Assembly (NCBI GenBank): GCA_045660865.1
Contig: JAZREP010000030.1
Coordinates: forward strand, 1 to 36,618
DNA: 36,618 bases
Direction: 5' to 3'
DNA from: CAZRRV01 sp045660865
GTDB lineage: Bacteria > Bacillota > Clostridia > Oscillospirales > Acutalibacteraceae
A program made the translations under genes and the position numbers. Positions within the stretch are counted from its first letter, which is position 1. Every line of letters begins with the position of its first letter. Positions 6,758-14,573 of this stretch are shown here, in pieces. The notes under the pieces were generated by a model, which saw only the letters and a list, made by a program, of their open reading frames with translations, had not been told where the DNA came from and did no database searches.

Positions 6758-8203
6758 TTATTTATCTAAATATTTCATTGGGTTATTATGCTTGCCGTTA
6801 ACACGCACTTCAATATGCAAATGGTTACCTGTTGAACGGCCGGTATTACCTACTGCGGCAATTTGCTCACCCTTGGCTACCTTATCCCCTACCGATACAT
6901 ACAATGCAGAGCAATGTGCGTACAATGTGACTATGCCGTTTCCATGGTCAATCATAATATGCTTACCGTACGAGCCACCAGATTTAGATAATGTAACAGT
7001 GCCTGACATTACGGCGTAAATAGGTGTACCTTTATCGCAAGCAATATCAACACCCTTATGGTAGTGGTCACCACGGTCATTATTAAACTCAGAAGAAATG
7101 CGGTAATCAGTTGATTTGGGAATAGGCCACATCATTACCTTTGAGGATTTTACAGGTGCGCCTTTCTTTGTACCTACAACAATCTGTCTTGTAACCGGTT
7201 TGGTTACTACTTTTGTATCTGTAACTTCACGATGCAACTCTACACCGTTAACGTAGATTACGTTTGCAGTCACATGATTTTTACCGTTTTGACCTTTTTT
7301 AACAAGCTGTGTCTTTCCGATAGTAAGTGCATTACTTCTAATTTCCTTAGTCGTATACGGAACCGATACATCGTATTCCTCAACGGCATAGGTCTTAACA
7401 GAAAGCGGTATTTCATCATTTAAAAATGCATCATTTATAGCGACAAGATTCTTACAGTCTTCTACAGGGAAATAACCGTCACGCACTTCTACTCTTTCAA
7501 CAAACTCTGTCTTTGCTGTTTGATTGCCAAGTTTATATTTGTTTAATGTTAAAGTGAGATTAGTATAAAACGGCTCTGATGTTTCGCTGACTAAAGTCAA
7601 CTTATCATTAACATATAATCCATAACCGTTAACTAAGCCTTCGGTATTATTAAGCATTTGCACGGCAAGAGTTTCTGCAGAGAGAACATTCTTTTTCATA
7701 ACATAAACGGTATTAAGGCTGTATTCCTCAATATAAGCCTCACCGTTAGCACAATCTAAAGATTTAACAAAATAATCCTCTGCTGTTTTGCAAATAGTAG
7801 CATCAAGCACCTCGCCCAAAACGGTTTTTGCATAAACAACACGTTTTGCGAAGGTGAAGTTGGCCCAAACAGGAGAAGTAATACCAACCAAGACCATAAA
7901 CGCCAGCGGAACTGCTACAACAGCAAATTTCGAAAGGAGCGGTTTGTGGCTGGCTTTCATTTGTTTAAGACTTACAATATGTGAATGAAAAGCAGTTTTA
8001 ACGCCTCCCTGCTTTGCTTCTTTGAAGAAGCGAGACACTGAACTAACATAGCCTTTAACCGCACGGCCAAAGACAACTAGACAGCTGCCAAGGAAACGAA
8101 TAAAACTAACAATATATTTATAACTGCTCACCAAAAGAGATTTAAGTGTGCGTTTTGTTGCTTTTAATACATTTTTAAATGTATTTACCAGCTTCAATAA
8201 CAC
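6758..8203 (-). CDS. Membrane-anchored G5-domain M23 peptidase (cell-wall endopeptidase)
   Basis: This 481-residue protein has a basic cytoplasmic N-terminus (about 1-90), one transmembrane helix (about 92-112), an extracellular region and a G5-like domain (around TRQIVVGTK, residues 340-348). A C-terminal LytM/M23 zinc peptidase follows (about 378-479). Catalytic zinc ligands are present: HKGVD (His382, Asp386) and HLHIE (His461/463). Such enzymes cut peptidoglycan cross-bridges. The start is GTG at 8203, with GAGGTGA about 7 nt upstream. Its promoter carries a candidate WalR box. The G5 domain and its distance from spore genes make SpoIIQ unlikely, although SpoIIQ shares the M23 fold. Confidence 0.92.
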   Translation of the reverse strand: MLLKLVNTFKNVLKATKRTLKSLLVSSYKYIVSFIRFLGSCLVVFGRAVKGYVSSVSRFFKEAKQGGVKTAFHSHIVSLKQMKASHKPLLSKFAVVAVPLAFMVLVGITSPVWANFTFAKRVVYAKTVLGEVLDATICKTAEDYFVKSLDCANGEAYIEEYSLNTVYVMKKNVLSAETLAVQMLNNTEGLVNGYGLYVNDKLTLVSETSEPFYTNLTLTLNKYKLGNQTAKTEFVERVEVRDGYFPVEDCKNLVAINDAFLNDEIPLSVKTYAVEEYDVSVPYTTKEIRSNALTIGKTQLVKKGQNGKNHVTANVIYVNGVELHREVTDTKVVTKPVTRQIVVGTKKGAPVKSSKVMMWPIPKSTDYRISSEFNNDRGDHYHKGVDIACDKGTPIYAVMSGTVTLSKSGGSYGKHIMIDHGNGIVTLYAHCSALYVSVGDKVAKGEQIAAVGNTGRSTGNHLHIEVRVNGKHNNPMKYLDK

Positions 8204-8222
8204 GATTGTTTCACCTCAAAAG

Positions 8223-8239
8223 ATTACAAGTTTGTAACA
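8223..8239 (-). promoter_or_regulatory. Candidate WalR (YycF) box in the M23 peptidase leader
   Basis: On the minus strand the sequence is TGTTAC-AAACT-TGTAAT, a perfect fit to the published direct-repeat consensus TGTWAH-N5-TGTWAH of the essential cell-wall regulator WalR. It lies just downstream of the predicted start, a position compatible with repression. A looser copy with a 4-nt gap (TGTAAT-AATT-TGTTAT) overlaps the promoter spacer. Confidence 0.6.
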
Positions 8240-8251
8240 ATTTACTTTACC

Positions 8252-8279
8252 ATTATAACAAATTATTACAAAAATGCAA
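8252..8279 (-). promoter_or_regulatory. Sigma-A promoter of the M23 peptidase gene
   Basis: Minus-strand TTGCAT (8274-8279) and TATAAT (8252-8257) are 16 nt apart; the start would be near 8245. Confidence 0.75.
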
Positions 8280-8302
8280 CCTTTTTTTGAAAAAAGTTCT
8301 TA

Positions 8303-8343
8303 AAAAATAAAAACAAACCCAACCTTTTAAGTTGGGTTTGTTT
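8303..8343 (-). terminator. Terminator of the metK/GNAT-LuxS operon
   Basis: AAACAAACCCAAC (8311-8323) pairs with GTTGGGTTTGTTT (8331-8343). On the minus strand it ends in a T-rich run and overlaps the stop codon region. Confidence 0.88.
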
Positions 8344-9359
8344 TATTCTGCGTAATTCATAGTGCTTTCGGAACAGTTATTTAAAACCACAAGGTAATCT
8401 GCCGCCTCTTTTTTAGCAAGCGGCAAATTGTGGGCAAGGTAATTACCGCATTCTTCTGCGCTGTTTCCCGGTATTGCTCCCTCAAAGTCTGCAATAAACT
8501 TGAAGGTTTCACGCAGGAGTGTTAATACCTCTCCGTTAGACATTCCGCTAACCAAGAAATAAAAACCTGTGCGGCAACCCATTGGGCCTACGTAAATGAT
8601 TTTATCGGTATAACTGCTATTTCTAACATAGGTCGCAAACAAATGCTCTATTGTGTGCAATGCATCAAAATCCAGATAATCACCGCTGTTTGGCAGTTTC
8701 ATACGCAAATCGTATGTAACCACTTCCCTATCCACTCTCGAAACATAAAGACCTTTTTTAAGAGTATTATGGTTTACCTGAAAGCTTTTTATTTTTTCCA
8801 TTCCTTTAATTTCTTCCTTTTTAATCTCAAAAGCATAAACGTCATAATTTTTTTCGTTTGAGCTTACACCGTTTTCAATAAATTCTTTTTGTTTAAAGCC
8901 CAACCGATTTAATATGGCTATTGATGCGCCATTTTCTGTTACAACCTGCGCCGAAATACTGTTTAAGCCAAGAATCGTGAACCCATAGTCCATAAGTGCC
9001 AATACCGCTTCTCTGCCATACCCGTTATTCCAATAATTCGAAGAAATTGTATAGCCTATTTCGGCAGTTTTATTGGCTTTAATAAAATTTGAAAAACTGC
9101 AACTGCCGATAACACGATTTTCTTTCTTTAACACTATACAAAAAACCGTTGTTAACCCCTTGCGATAGCCACGCATAACAAATTTTATATACTGCTTTGT
9201 ATAGGCTATATTCTTATGCGGCGGCCAAGTAGAGTACCGACTTGAATTCGGGTTAGAGTAACAGTCAAAAAGCTCGGCGGCGTCCTGCATTTTCATACGG
9301 CGTAATATAAGTCTATCGGTTTCAATATCCTTATAAATTGTCGAAGCTTTTGTTTTCAT
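8343..9359 (-). CDS. luxS: GNAT acetyltransferase fused to S-ribosylhomocysteine lyase LuxS
   Basis: One open frame of 338 residues contains two domains. Residues 1-180 are a RimJ/RimL-type GNAT N-acetyltransferase: TDRLILRRM at the start, EIGYTISSNYWNNGYGREAV over the acetyl-CoA loop, and NGASIAILNRLGF. Residues 187-338 are a complete LuxS, which splits S-ribosylhomocysteine into homocysteine and the AI-2 precursor. Metal ligands HTIEH (His235, His239) and Cys304 (EECGN) and the catalytic Cys262 (PMGCRTG) are present. Met187 could be an internal start (ATG at 8801, AAGGAAG about 11 nt before). The ATG at 9359 touches the metK stop and has no clear ribosome site, implying coupling. The acetyltransferase substrate is unknown. 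Confidence 0.92.
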   Translation of the reverse strand: MKTKASTIYKDIETDRLILRRMKMQDAAELFDCYSNPNSSRYSTWPPHKNIAYTKQYIKFVMRGYRKGLTTVFCIVLKKENRVIGSCSFSNFIKANKTAEIGYTISSNYWNNGYGREAVLALMDYGFTILGLNSISAQVVTENGASIAILNRLGFKQKEFIENGVSSNEKNYDVYAFEIKKEEIKGMEKIKSFQVNHNTLKKGLYVSRVDREVVTYDLRMKLPNSGDYLDFDALHTIEHLFATYVRNSSYTDKIIYVGPMGCRTGFYFLVSGMSNGEVLTLLRETFKFIADFEGAIPGNSAEECGNYLAHNLPLAKKEAADYLVVLNNCSESTMNYAE

Positions 9360-10541
9360 TTATTTTATTGCCGCTTTTAAGGCTTCAACCTTATCGGTTT
9401 TTTCCCAAACCACATCTAAATCCTCACGACCCATATGACCGTAAGAGGAAAGATTGCGGTAAATCGGACGGCGAAGCTGTAAATCACGGATAATTGCGGA
9501 GGGGCGTAAATCAAACACCTTTTCTACCGCTTTTGCAATTTTCTCTTCTTCGACCTTTGCTGTGCCAAAGGTTTCAACCAAAACTGAAACAGGGCGTGCA
9601 ACACCGATAGCGTATGCTAATTGCACCTCACATTTGCTTGCGAGTCCTGCCGCAACAATATTTTTTGCAACATAACGAGCCGCATAAGCAGCAGAACGGT
9701 CAACCTTTGTGGGGTCTTTACCCGAAAAAGCACCGCCGCCGTGACGTGAATAGCCGCCGTAGGTATCAACAATTATTTTGCGGCCTGTAAGACCTGTATC
9801 TCCCTGAGGACCGCCGACAACAAAGCGACCTGTGGGGTTAATGAACACTTTAGTCTGCTCATCTAAAAGCTCTGCAGGTACTGTGTGTTTTATAACCTTT
9901 TCCAATATATCGGCACGCAACTGCTCTAATTCAACATCAGCACTGTGTTGAGAGGAAACAACTACAGTTTCAACTCTTACAGGCTTATCGTCATCGTATT
10001 CAATTGTTACCTGGGTTTTTCCGTCAGGGCATAAATAGTCAAGGATACCCTCTTTGCGAACCTGGGTAAGTCTTTTAGCAAGTTTATGTGCCAATGAAAT
10101 CGGCAACGGCATAAGCTCGTCAGTTTCATCACAAGCATAGCCAAACATCATACCCTGGTCCCCTGCTCCATTGTTATTAAACTCGTCCTCTTCACCCGCT
10201 TTGAGCTCCAATGAACGATCAACACCCAATGCGATGTCGGGAGATTGCTCATCAATAGCGGTCATAACTGCGCAGGTATTACCGTCAAAGCCTTTTGAAG
10301 CATCGGTATATCCAATATCATTAAGCACTCTGCGAGCAATTTTAGGAATGTCAGCATAGCAACTAGTGGTTATTTCACCCATTACGGTAACAATACCTGT
10401 GGTACAAAATGTCTCACAAGCAACACGTGCTGTAGGGTCTTCCTTTAAAATTTCATCCAAAACCGCATCGGAAATAGCATCACAGACTTTATCCGGATGT
10501 CCCTCAGTTACCGATTCAGATGTAAACAGTTTCTTTGCCAT
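9360..10541 (-). CDS. metK: S-adenosylmethionine synthetase
   Basis: The 393-residue enzyme makes SAM from ATP and methionine. It begins MAKKLFTSESVTEGHPDKVC and carries the GAGDQGMMFGYA motif. The second signature, GGGAFSGKDPTKVDRS, binds the triphosphate. I use the ATG at 10541, nine bases after GGAGG (10551-10555); an ATG at 10547 would be only three bases away. It is preceded by a SAM-I riboswitch with a terminator, so SAM shuts off its own synthesis. The LuxS fusion gene starts at the base after its stop codon and shares this control. Confidence 0.97.
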   Translation of the reverse strand: MAKKLFTSESVTEGHPDKVCDAISDAVLDEILKEDPTARVACETFCTTGIVTVMGEITTSCYADIPKIARRVLNDIGYTDASKGFDGNTCAVMTAIDEQSPDIALGVDRSLELKAGEEDEFNNNGAGDQGMMFGYACDETDELMPLPISLAHKLAKRLTQVRKEGILDYLCPDGKTQVTIEYDDDKPVRVETVVVSSQHSADVELEQLRADILEKVIKHTVPAELLDEQTKVFINPTGRFVVGGPQGDTGLTGRKIIVDTYGGYSRHGGGAFSGKDPTKVDRSAAYAARYVAKNIVAAGLASKCEVQLAYAIGVARPVSVLVETFGTAKVEEEKIAKAVEKVFDLRPSAIIRDLQLRRPIYRNLSSYGHMGREDLDVVWEKTDKVEALKAAIK

Positions 10542-10558
10542 AATCATCGTCCTCCATT

Positions 10559-10583
10559 AAAAAAGCCCGCCGAAAAGGCGGGC
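10559..10583 (-). terminator. Expression-platform terminator of the SAM riboswitch
   Basis: Minus-strand GCCCGCC-TTTTC-GGCGGGC followed by T6 forms the regulated terminator just upstream of the metK ribosome site. Confidence 0.9.
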
Positions 10584-10698
10584 GAATAATAACATCCACC
10601 CTCATCTATCGGTTTAAACCGCAGGATTTAGCACCTTGACTATCAGGTTGCCGGGCTTCACAGGGCCTGTCCCTCCGCCACTCTTGATAAGGATTATA
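10584..10698 (-). promoter_or_regulatory. SAM-I (S-box) riboswitch
   Basis: Minus-strand landmarks match the S-box aptamer in order: CTTATCAAGAG, GGCGGAGGGA, GGCCCTGTGAAGCCCGGCAA, then GGTGCTAAATCC and GATAGATGAGG. The closing P1 helix forms from ATAATCC and GGATgTTAT. SAM binding should favour the downstream terminator and switch off metK and the GNAT-LuxS gene. Confidence 0.95.
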
Positions 10699-10703
10699 TG
10701 TAT

Positions 10704-10731
10704 ATGATAACACAATTTCACAAAATGTCAA
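10704..10731 (-). promoter_or_regulatory. Sigma-A promoter of the SAM riboswitch-metK operon
   Basis: Minus-strand TTGACA (10726-10731) and TATCAT (10704-10709) have a 16-nt spacer. The -35 box lies inside the last codons of the upstream ribU gene, and no terminator separates the two units. Confidence 0.78.
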
Positions 10732-11266
10732 TAGTTCGATAAAGCGGTGATACAGCCTTATAAAGCAAAACAGCGCCTGTGCAATTGATTACACCTTTCA
10801 GCAAATTAAACGGAATAATTGCAGGAACCAGCATACTTACCACCACAGACATTGGTGTTCCCATAAAAATACCTGTAAAAACCAAATTAAGCGGTATCAT
10901 TAACGCTGTCATCGCCACAGTTGCAAGAACAGATGAAATTACAAGTCTGTTCCATTTGCTGCTTTGGCGGCAAATAAAGCCGATTATTAGCACCATAACC
11001 TCAGAGGAAACAAAATGCATTATAAGACCTATAATACCATTACCGCCCATAAAAAACGCCTGTATGACACAAACAATAAAAAGCGACATGCTTCCTGCAC
11101 CTACACCCAAAAGCATTGTGCAAAGCAAAACCAGAATGTCTGCCATATCGTATTCTAAAAACGGTGCAGACGGGATTAAAGGTATCCTAAACAGCAAAAT
11201 AGAAATCACAGACAAAGCTGTGAAAAGCGCTGTAAGCACTAATTTAACAATCGTTTTATGCGACAT
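10718..11266 (-). CDS. ribU: ECF transporter riboflavin-binding S component RibU
   Basis: This 182-residue membrane protein has about six hydrophobic segments. Near the N-terminus it shows KLVLTALFTALSVISILLFR and then PFLEYDMADI, as in the ECF substrate-specific (S) components for riboflavin. S components recruit the shared EcfA/A'/T energising module, which is not in this window. The riboflavin assignment comes chiefly from the FMN riboswitch directly upstream. The ATG at 11266 follows GGAGG by 6 nt; a longer frame reaching 11320 would translate through the riboswitch terminator and is rejected. Confidence 0.88.
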   Translation of the reverse strand: MSHKTIVKLVLTALFTALSVISILLFRIPLIPSAPFLEYDMADILVLLCTMLLGVGAGSMSLFIVCVIQAFFMGGNGIIGLIMHFVSSEVMVLIIGFICRQSSKWNRLVISSVLATVAMTALMIPLNLVFTGIFMGTPMSVVVSMLVPAIIPFNLLKGVINCTGAVLLYKAVSPLYRTIDIL

Positions 11267-11277
11267 AATAAGCCTCC

Positions 11278-11309
11278 AAAAAAATGCCCCGCTAAAAATA
11301 GCGGGGCAT
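11278..11309 (-). terminator. Expression-platform terminator of the FMN riboswitch
   Basis: An 11-bp stem (11284-11294 with 11299-11309) is followed on the minus strand by T7, immediately before the ribU ribosome-binding site. Confidence 0.9.
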
Positions 11310-11332
11310 AAAATAAACACAAGTGTTTTTTA

Positions 11333-11466
11333 ATCTTCTCCCATCCAGACTTTAACTGTCGGTTTTGGAATTGCACCAAATCAGCCTCAGCAACGCTGAG
11401 GGTCACGGACTTATCACTTTAAGTGAAACACCGCCGGTGAGGAATTACACCTCGCCCCGAAGACAT
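11333..11466 (-). promoter_or_regulatory. FMN riboswitch (RFN element)
   Basis: Minus-strand segments match the RFN aptamer in order: TCTTCGGGGCGAGGTG, AATTCCTCACCGGCGGTG, AAGTCCGTGACCC, TGAGGCTGATTTGGTG, CAATTCCAAAACCGACAG, and TCTGGATGGGAGAAGA. FMN should trigger the following terminator and reduce riboflavin uptake through RibU. Confidence 0.96.
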
Positions 11467-11485
11467 ATATTAAGTTTTTTATCTT

Positions 11486-11851
11486 TTATTCTTGCTCAGC
11501 TGTATCGGCTTCAGGCTCTTCTGAGAACTCAACATCCGAAACCGAAACATCAACTACTGCAACGGCATTTCCGGTCATAGTTTGAACCTTATCCTTAACA
11601 TTCTCCTGAACTGACTCAGCAACGTTTTTGAGTCTTACGTTTTCTTTAAGTGTAATAGCGATTGAAATTAACAACGCGCCGTTATCCCACTTAACTTTAA
11701 CTGCTTTTTCATACGCATTTTTAGGCAGGATGTTTTTAATGTCGATAGCCTTGGTGTATAACCCGGCAACACCCTCTACCTCCATAGCGGCCATACCGGC
11801 GATTTGAGCTACAGCCTCACTGTTTATTGCAATTCCGGATTTTTCTGACAT
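11486..11851 (-). CDS. Asp23/Gls24 family envelope stress protein
   Basis: The 121-residue protein has the Asp23 pattern: INSEAVAQIAGMAAMEVEGV, a central KVKWDNGALLISIAITLKE, and a valine-rich VVDVSVSDVEF end. The last ten residues are mostly acidic. Family members are abundant, membrane-proximal proteins tied to envelope homeostasis, without a defined enzymatic role. AGGAGG lies about 8 nt before the ATG. Finding it after spoIIIAH is common in Clostridia. No terminator separates it from the downstream FMN riboswitch and ribU. Confidence 0.92.
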   Translation of the reverse strand: MSEKSGIAINSEAVAQIAGMAAMEVEGVAGLYTKAIDIKNILPKNAYEKAVKVKWDNGALLISIAITLKENVRLKNVAESVQENVKDKVQTMTGNAVAVVDVSVSDVEFSEEPEADTAEQE

Positions 11852-11885
11852 TGTGTTGCCTCCTTAATACTTTTGCTTTGGATTT

Positions 11886-11913
11886 ATTATACCACAATCT
11901 CAGCGAAATTCAA
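11886..11913 (-). promoter_or_regulatory. Sigma-A promoter of the asp23-like gene
   Basis: Minus-strand TTGAAT (11908-11913) and TATAAT (11886-11891) are 16 nt apart. The -35 box abuts the spoIIIAH stop codon, so this gene can be expressed outside sporulation. Confidence 0.78.
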
Positions 11914-12432
11914 CTATTTTACAGTAACAATTTTTATATTTTCCAAATTTAAACCTGATTGCGAAACCGCAATATCCTGAATTTGCAGAGTTTCGCTATC
12001 CAAAAGCTTATCACATTTAACTGCAATATTTGCCTCTTTATCACTCAGCACTACCAAAGCATCAGAAAAGCCCTTTGCTTTAATAAGACCCTCAATTGTA
12101 CTTTCCTTTTCCATACGCAGTGCCATAGCAGTCTTGGCATCCTGAGCCGCCTTTTTAGCGACAGCATCACTTTTCACGTCGTCAATTGTTTCATCTAACA
12201 ATTCTATTGCCTCTTTTCTGGTCTTGGTGCGCTGCTCGCGCAATTCAGAAAAGCTATCCTCAGCCTTAGCATTAACATAGACAGAATCGCCCAAATTTTC
12301 CGATTTATTAGACGAGGTAGTTTCAAATGTGTTGCCTGCGTATTTCATATTAAGACCTATTGCTACTGCAAGCGACAGCACCATTATACCGATGACAATT
12401 TGCTTTTTACCTATAATTTTTCCTTTTTTCAT
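11914..12432 (-). CDS. spoIIIAH: Stage III sporulation protein AH
   Basis: This 172-residue protein has an N-terminal transmembrane helix (IVIGIMVLSLAVAIGLNM), a coiled charged linker rich in Lys/Glu/Arg, and a C-terminal YscJ/FliF-like ring-building domain (SDALVVLSDKEANIAVKCDK). In the family, SpoIIIAH in the mother-cell membrane binds SpoIIQ from the forespore and forms part of the feeding channel. The ATG at 12432 uses AGGGG about 8 nt upstream; a GTG three codons earlier would overlap this ribosome site. It is the last gene of the spoIIIA operon, 23 nt after spoIIIAG. Confidence 0.9.
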   Translation of the reverse strand: MKKGKIIGKKQIVIGIMVLSLAVAIGLNMKYAGNTFETTSSNKSENLGDSVYVNAKAEDSFSELREQRTKTRKEAIELLDETIDDVKSDAVAKKAAQDAKTAMALRMEKESTIEGLIKAKGFSDALVVLSDKEANIAVKCDKLLDSETLQIQDIAVSQSGLNLENIKIVTVK

Positions 12433-12455
12433 ACAAAACACCCCTGTTTAATTTT

Positions 12456-13004
12456 TTATGATTTGTCTATCACACAAACCTTTTTCTCACCAATATTCAT
12501 TGCTGTTACCACAGCGCTTTTTACTGCCTCGGCGAGCGCAGGCTCGCCCTTACAGTCGCAGACTATTACTACACCCTTTATAGTTGGCATAATTTCAGTA
12601 ACCACCAGCGCTTCTTCATCGCCGTTTGAATTTTTTATAATTATATGTTTTTGCGTGCTACTGTCATTCTGCTGGGTTTTGGATTTATCCTGACCTGTTT
12701 TATCCTCGTTTTTTTGCGTGTCGGTCTCGGTTTCGCTGGCATAAATATACTCTATACCGTTTTCAAGCGTAACCATAGCCTCAGCCTTGCCGCCCACAAT
12801 TGAGGTTGCAATTAAGGAAAGCTTTTGCTCGGTTTCTGTAATATAATCGTTGGCGGTTAGTTGCGCTGCCACACTTTGAGTTTTTTTGTCTCCCGAAAAA
12901 ACAGAGGACAACCCAATTAACAATATTGCAACCAACCCAACTGCTACCGCTATACGCATTTTCTTTTCTTTCAACATAAATAAAATTTTATCTTTATTCA
13001 TCAT
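12456..13004 (-). CDS. spoIIIAG: Stage III sporulation protein AG
   Basis: The 182-residue protein has one transmembrane helix near residues 16-34. It then has a low-complexity Gln/Thr/Lys/Asp-rich stretch and a C-terminal ring-building motif domain (VTEIMPTIKGVVIVCDCKG, then AVKSAVVTAMNI). In Bacillus subtilis SpoIIIAG forms the large ring of the SpoIIIA-SpoIIQ complex. Two adjacent ATG codons are possible, and the ribosome site is weak, consistent with coupling to spoIIIAF three bases upstream. Confidence 0.92.
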   Translation of the reverse strand: MMNKDKILFMLKEKKMRIAVAVGLVAILLIGLSSVFSGDKKTQSVAAQLTANDYITETEQKLSLIATSIVGGKAEAMVTLENGIEYIYASETETDTQKNEDKTGQDKSKTQQNDSSTQKHIIIKNSNGDEEALVVTEIMPTIKGVVIVCDCKGEPALAEAVKSAVVTAMNIGEKKVCVIDKS

Positions 13005-13007
13005 ATT

Positions 13008-13466
13008 CTACAGAAATATAAGGGTTGGATATATCCCTATGTTCTCCTTTACTTTATTCCTGATTTCCTGCCTTTTGATGCTTTGTGCTTTGTCCAAAAA
13101 AATATTTATACCATTAATAGATATTCGTCTGCCAGCCGTAATATTCATATTCACCTTAATCTCATTAAACTCAATTTCATTTTCCATCAGCATTTCGCCT
13201 ATACTGGCTATTAAGTTTTTTTCAGTGGCTGACAATAAAGCTTCATCGGTATTGTAATAAGCATGGCTTCCGCCCACATTATGTATTTTGAAATCCTCAA
13301 ATCTTAAATCTATAGTGAGAAAGGACAGCGCCGTAAGGAGTATAATTGCCGAAAACAAAAAACGAATGGGTTTTACATACGCCTTGCTCGGTATGAACGA
13401 CGAAAGTGCGCCTAACATAATAACCACCGCTGACAGAGCCGAAACGGTTTCTTTAATTGCATTCAT
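13008..13466 (-). CDS. spoIIIAF: Stage III sporulation protein AF
   Basis: This 152-residue protein has two N-terminal transmembrane helices (about 5-24 and 31-48) and a soluble C-terminal alpha/beta domain, the usual SpoIIIAF layout. It starts four bases inside the end of spoIIIAE, giving an ATGA-type overlap. The gene is identified from this layout and its place in a complete spoIIIA order; the sequence itself diverges strongly in the family. Confidence 0.9.
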   Translation of the reverse strand: MNAIKETVSALSAVVIMLGALSSFIPSKAYVKPIRFLFSAIILLTALSFLTIDLRFEDFKIHNVGGSHAYYNTDEALLSATEKNLIASIGEMLMENEIEFNEIKVNMNITAGRRISINGINIFLDKAQSIKRQEIRNKVKENIGIYPTLIFL

Positions 13467-14569
13467 ATCCTTCCTCCCGCTGCTGTTACCATAGCTAACG
13501 AAATAATAAACAACACGCCAATATATATAATTATGCCAATCATAAATGACATAGAGGTGTCCACCGCTTTAATTAACCCTTCGGTTTTTGTGTTGCCGAG
13601 CAAGGAGCATACCATTGATGCTATTTGTGCGCAAAGCCGCCAAAGAGTTAAATGCACCACCACAGGCAACGCAGTAAACAATAGCGCTATTATGCCGTAC
13701 ATGCCTGCCGAAGTGCCAATCATAGACATACAGCTTTTTACCGTTCCTGCCGCCTCACTTACAGCCGAGCCTACCAGCGGTACTGTGGTGCCGACCACAA
13801 AGCGAGCCGCCCTTGAACCCACTGTGTCGGCGGCGCTGCTTACTGCCGTTTGAGTGCCTAAAATTGCGAGAAAAACTGTCAAAGAGAGTGACATTATCCA
13901 GTTGGCACATTTTTTAAGTGTCCCTGCTAAACCGACTTTGCCGATAACAGGTGAGCAAGCAGTGGCTATACTCAAACTTAAATGCATACTGACAAACGGG
14001 AGTATTACAAACGAGCAAAGCTGAGATATAACCTGTGCGGCAACCAGCATTATGCCGCTAAAACCGCTTGCTGTTGCGGTCATACCGTTAGAAAGCAGTA
14101 TTCCTCCATATATAGGAACGAATGACAGCATAAAGGTTGTTAACCCTTTTATTGCTCCTTCGACTGCAGAAATCAGTTTAAGCGACGGCAAGAGCATTAA
14201 CAGGCAAACTGCCAATAATATTGCATAGTTTAAAGCACCCTCGTTCTCTGATTCTCCCGAAATTCCGGAAATCCCTGCTGTGATTAGCAAAACCACAACC
14301 AGCATCGCACAGCAAATAAATGGCTCTTTACCGCCGGTACGTAAAAAGGAAAGAATCGTTTCAAAAATGTTATCGTAACTAAACCGCTCTTGCCAGTCTT
14401 CAGAAAACTTACCTAAACCTGAACTATCCATAGCTTCCCTTGCCTGTTCCGACAAGGCACTGTAAATATTATCGGCTTCTTCACCGGGGAGTGCTATTTC
14501 CTCAGCACGAACTGTTATGGGACAGAGGAATAGCATAAGAAAAATTATTACAACCGCTTTTTTCATCAT
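13463..14569 (-). CDS. spoIIIAE: Stage III sporulation protein AE
   Basis: The 368-residue polytopic protein begins with a signal-like hydrophobic segment ending in VRAEE, followed by a short extracytoplasmic region and about eight transmembrane helices. The central part (MTATASGFSGIMLVAAQVIS) and the VGTTVPLVGSAVSEAAGTVK segment are typical of SpoIIIAE, the largest membrane subunit of the SpoIIIA complex and a possible permease-like part. AGGATAG precedes the first of two ATG codons. It starts four bases after spoIIIAD. Confidence 0.94.
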   Translation of the reverse strand: MMKKAVVIIFLMLFLCPITVRAEEIALPGEEADNIYSALSEQAREAMDSSGLGKFSEDWQERFSYDNIFETILSFLRTGGKEPFICCAMLVVVLLITAGISGISGESENEGALNYAILLAVCLLMLLPSLKLISAVEGAIKGLTTFMLSFVPIYGGILLSNGMTATASGFSGIMLVAAQVISQLCSFVILPFVSMHLSLSIATACSPVIGKVGLAGTLKKCANWIMSLSLTVFLAILGTQTAVSSAADTVGSRAARFVVGTTVPLVGSAVSEAAGTVKSCMSMIGTSAGMYGIIALLFTALPVVVHLTLWRLCAQIASMVCSLLGNTKTEGLIKAVDTSMSFMIGIIIYIGVLFIISLAMVTAAGGRI

Positions 14570-14573
14570 TAAA

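Noticed and set aside
6758..8203. Naming the M23 protein SpoIIQ because a complete spoIIIA operon is close.
   Set aside because: It carries a G5-like domain, a long basic cytoplasmic head, an intact zinc site and a vegetative-type promoter with a WalR box, so a cell-wall endopeptidase fits better.
11267..11320. Extending ribU upstream to 11320.
   Set aside because: This would translate the riboswitch terminator; the ATG at 11266 has GGAGG six bases upstream.
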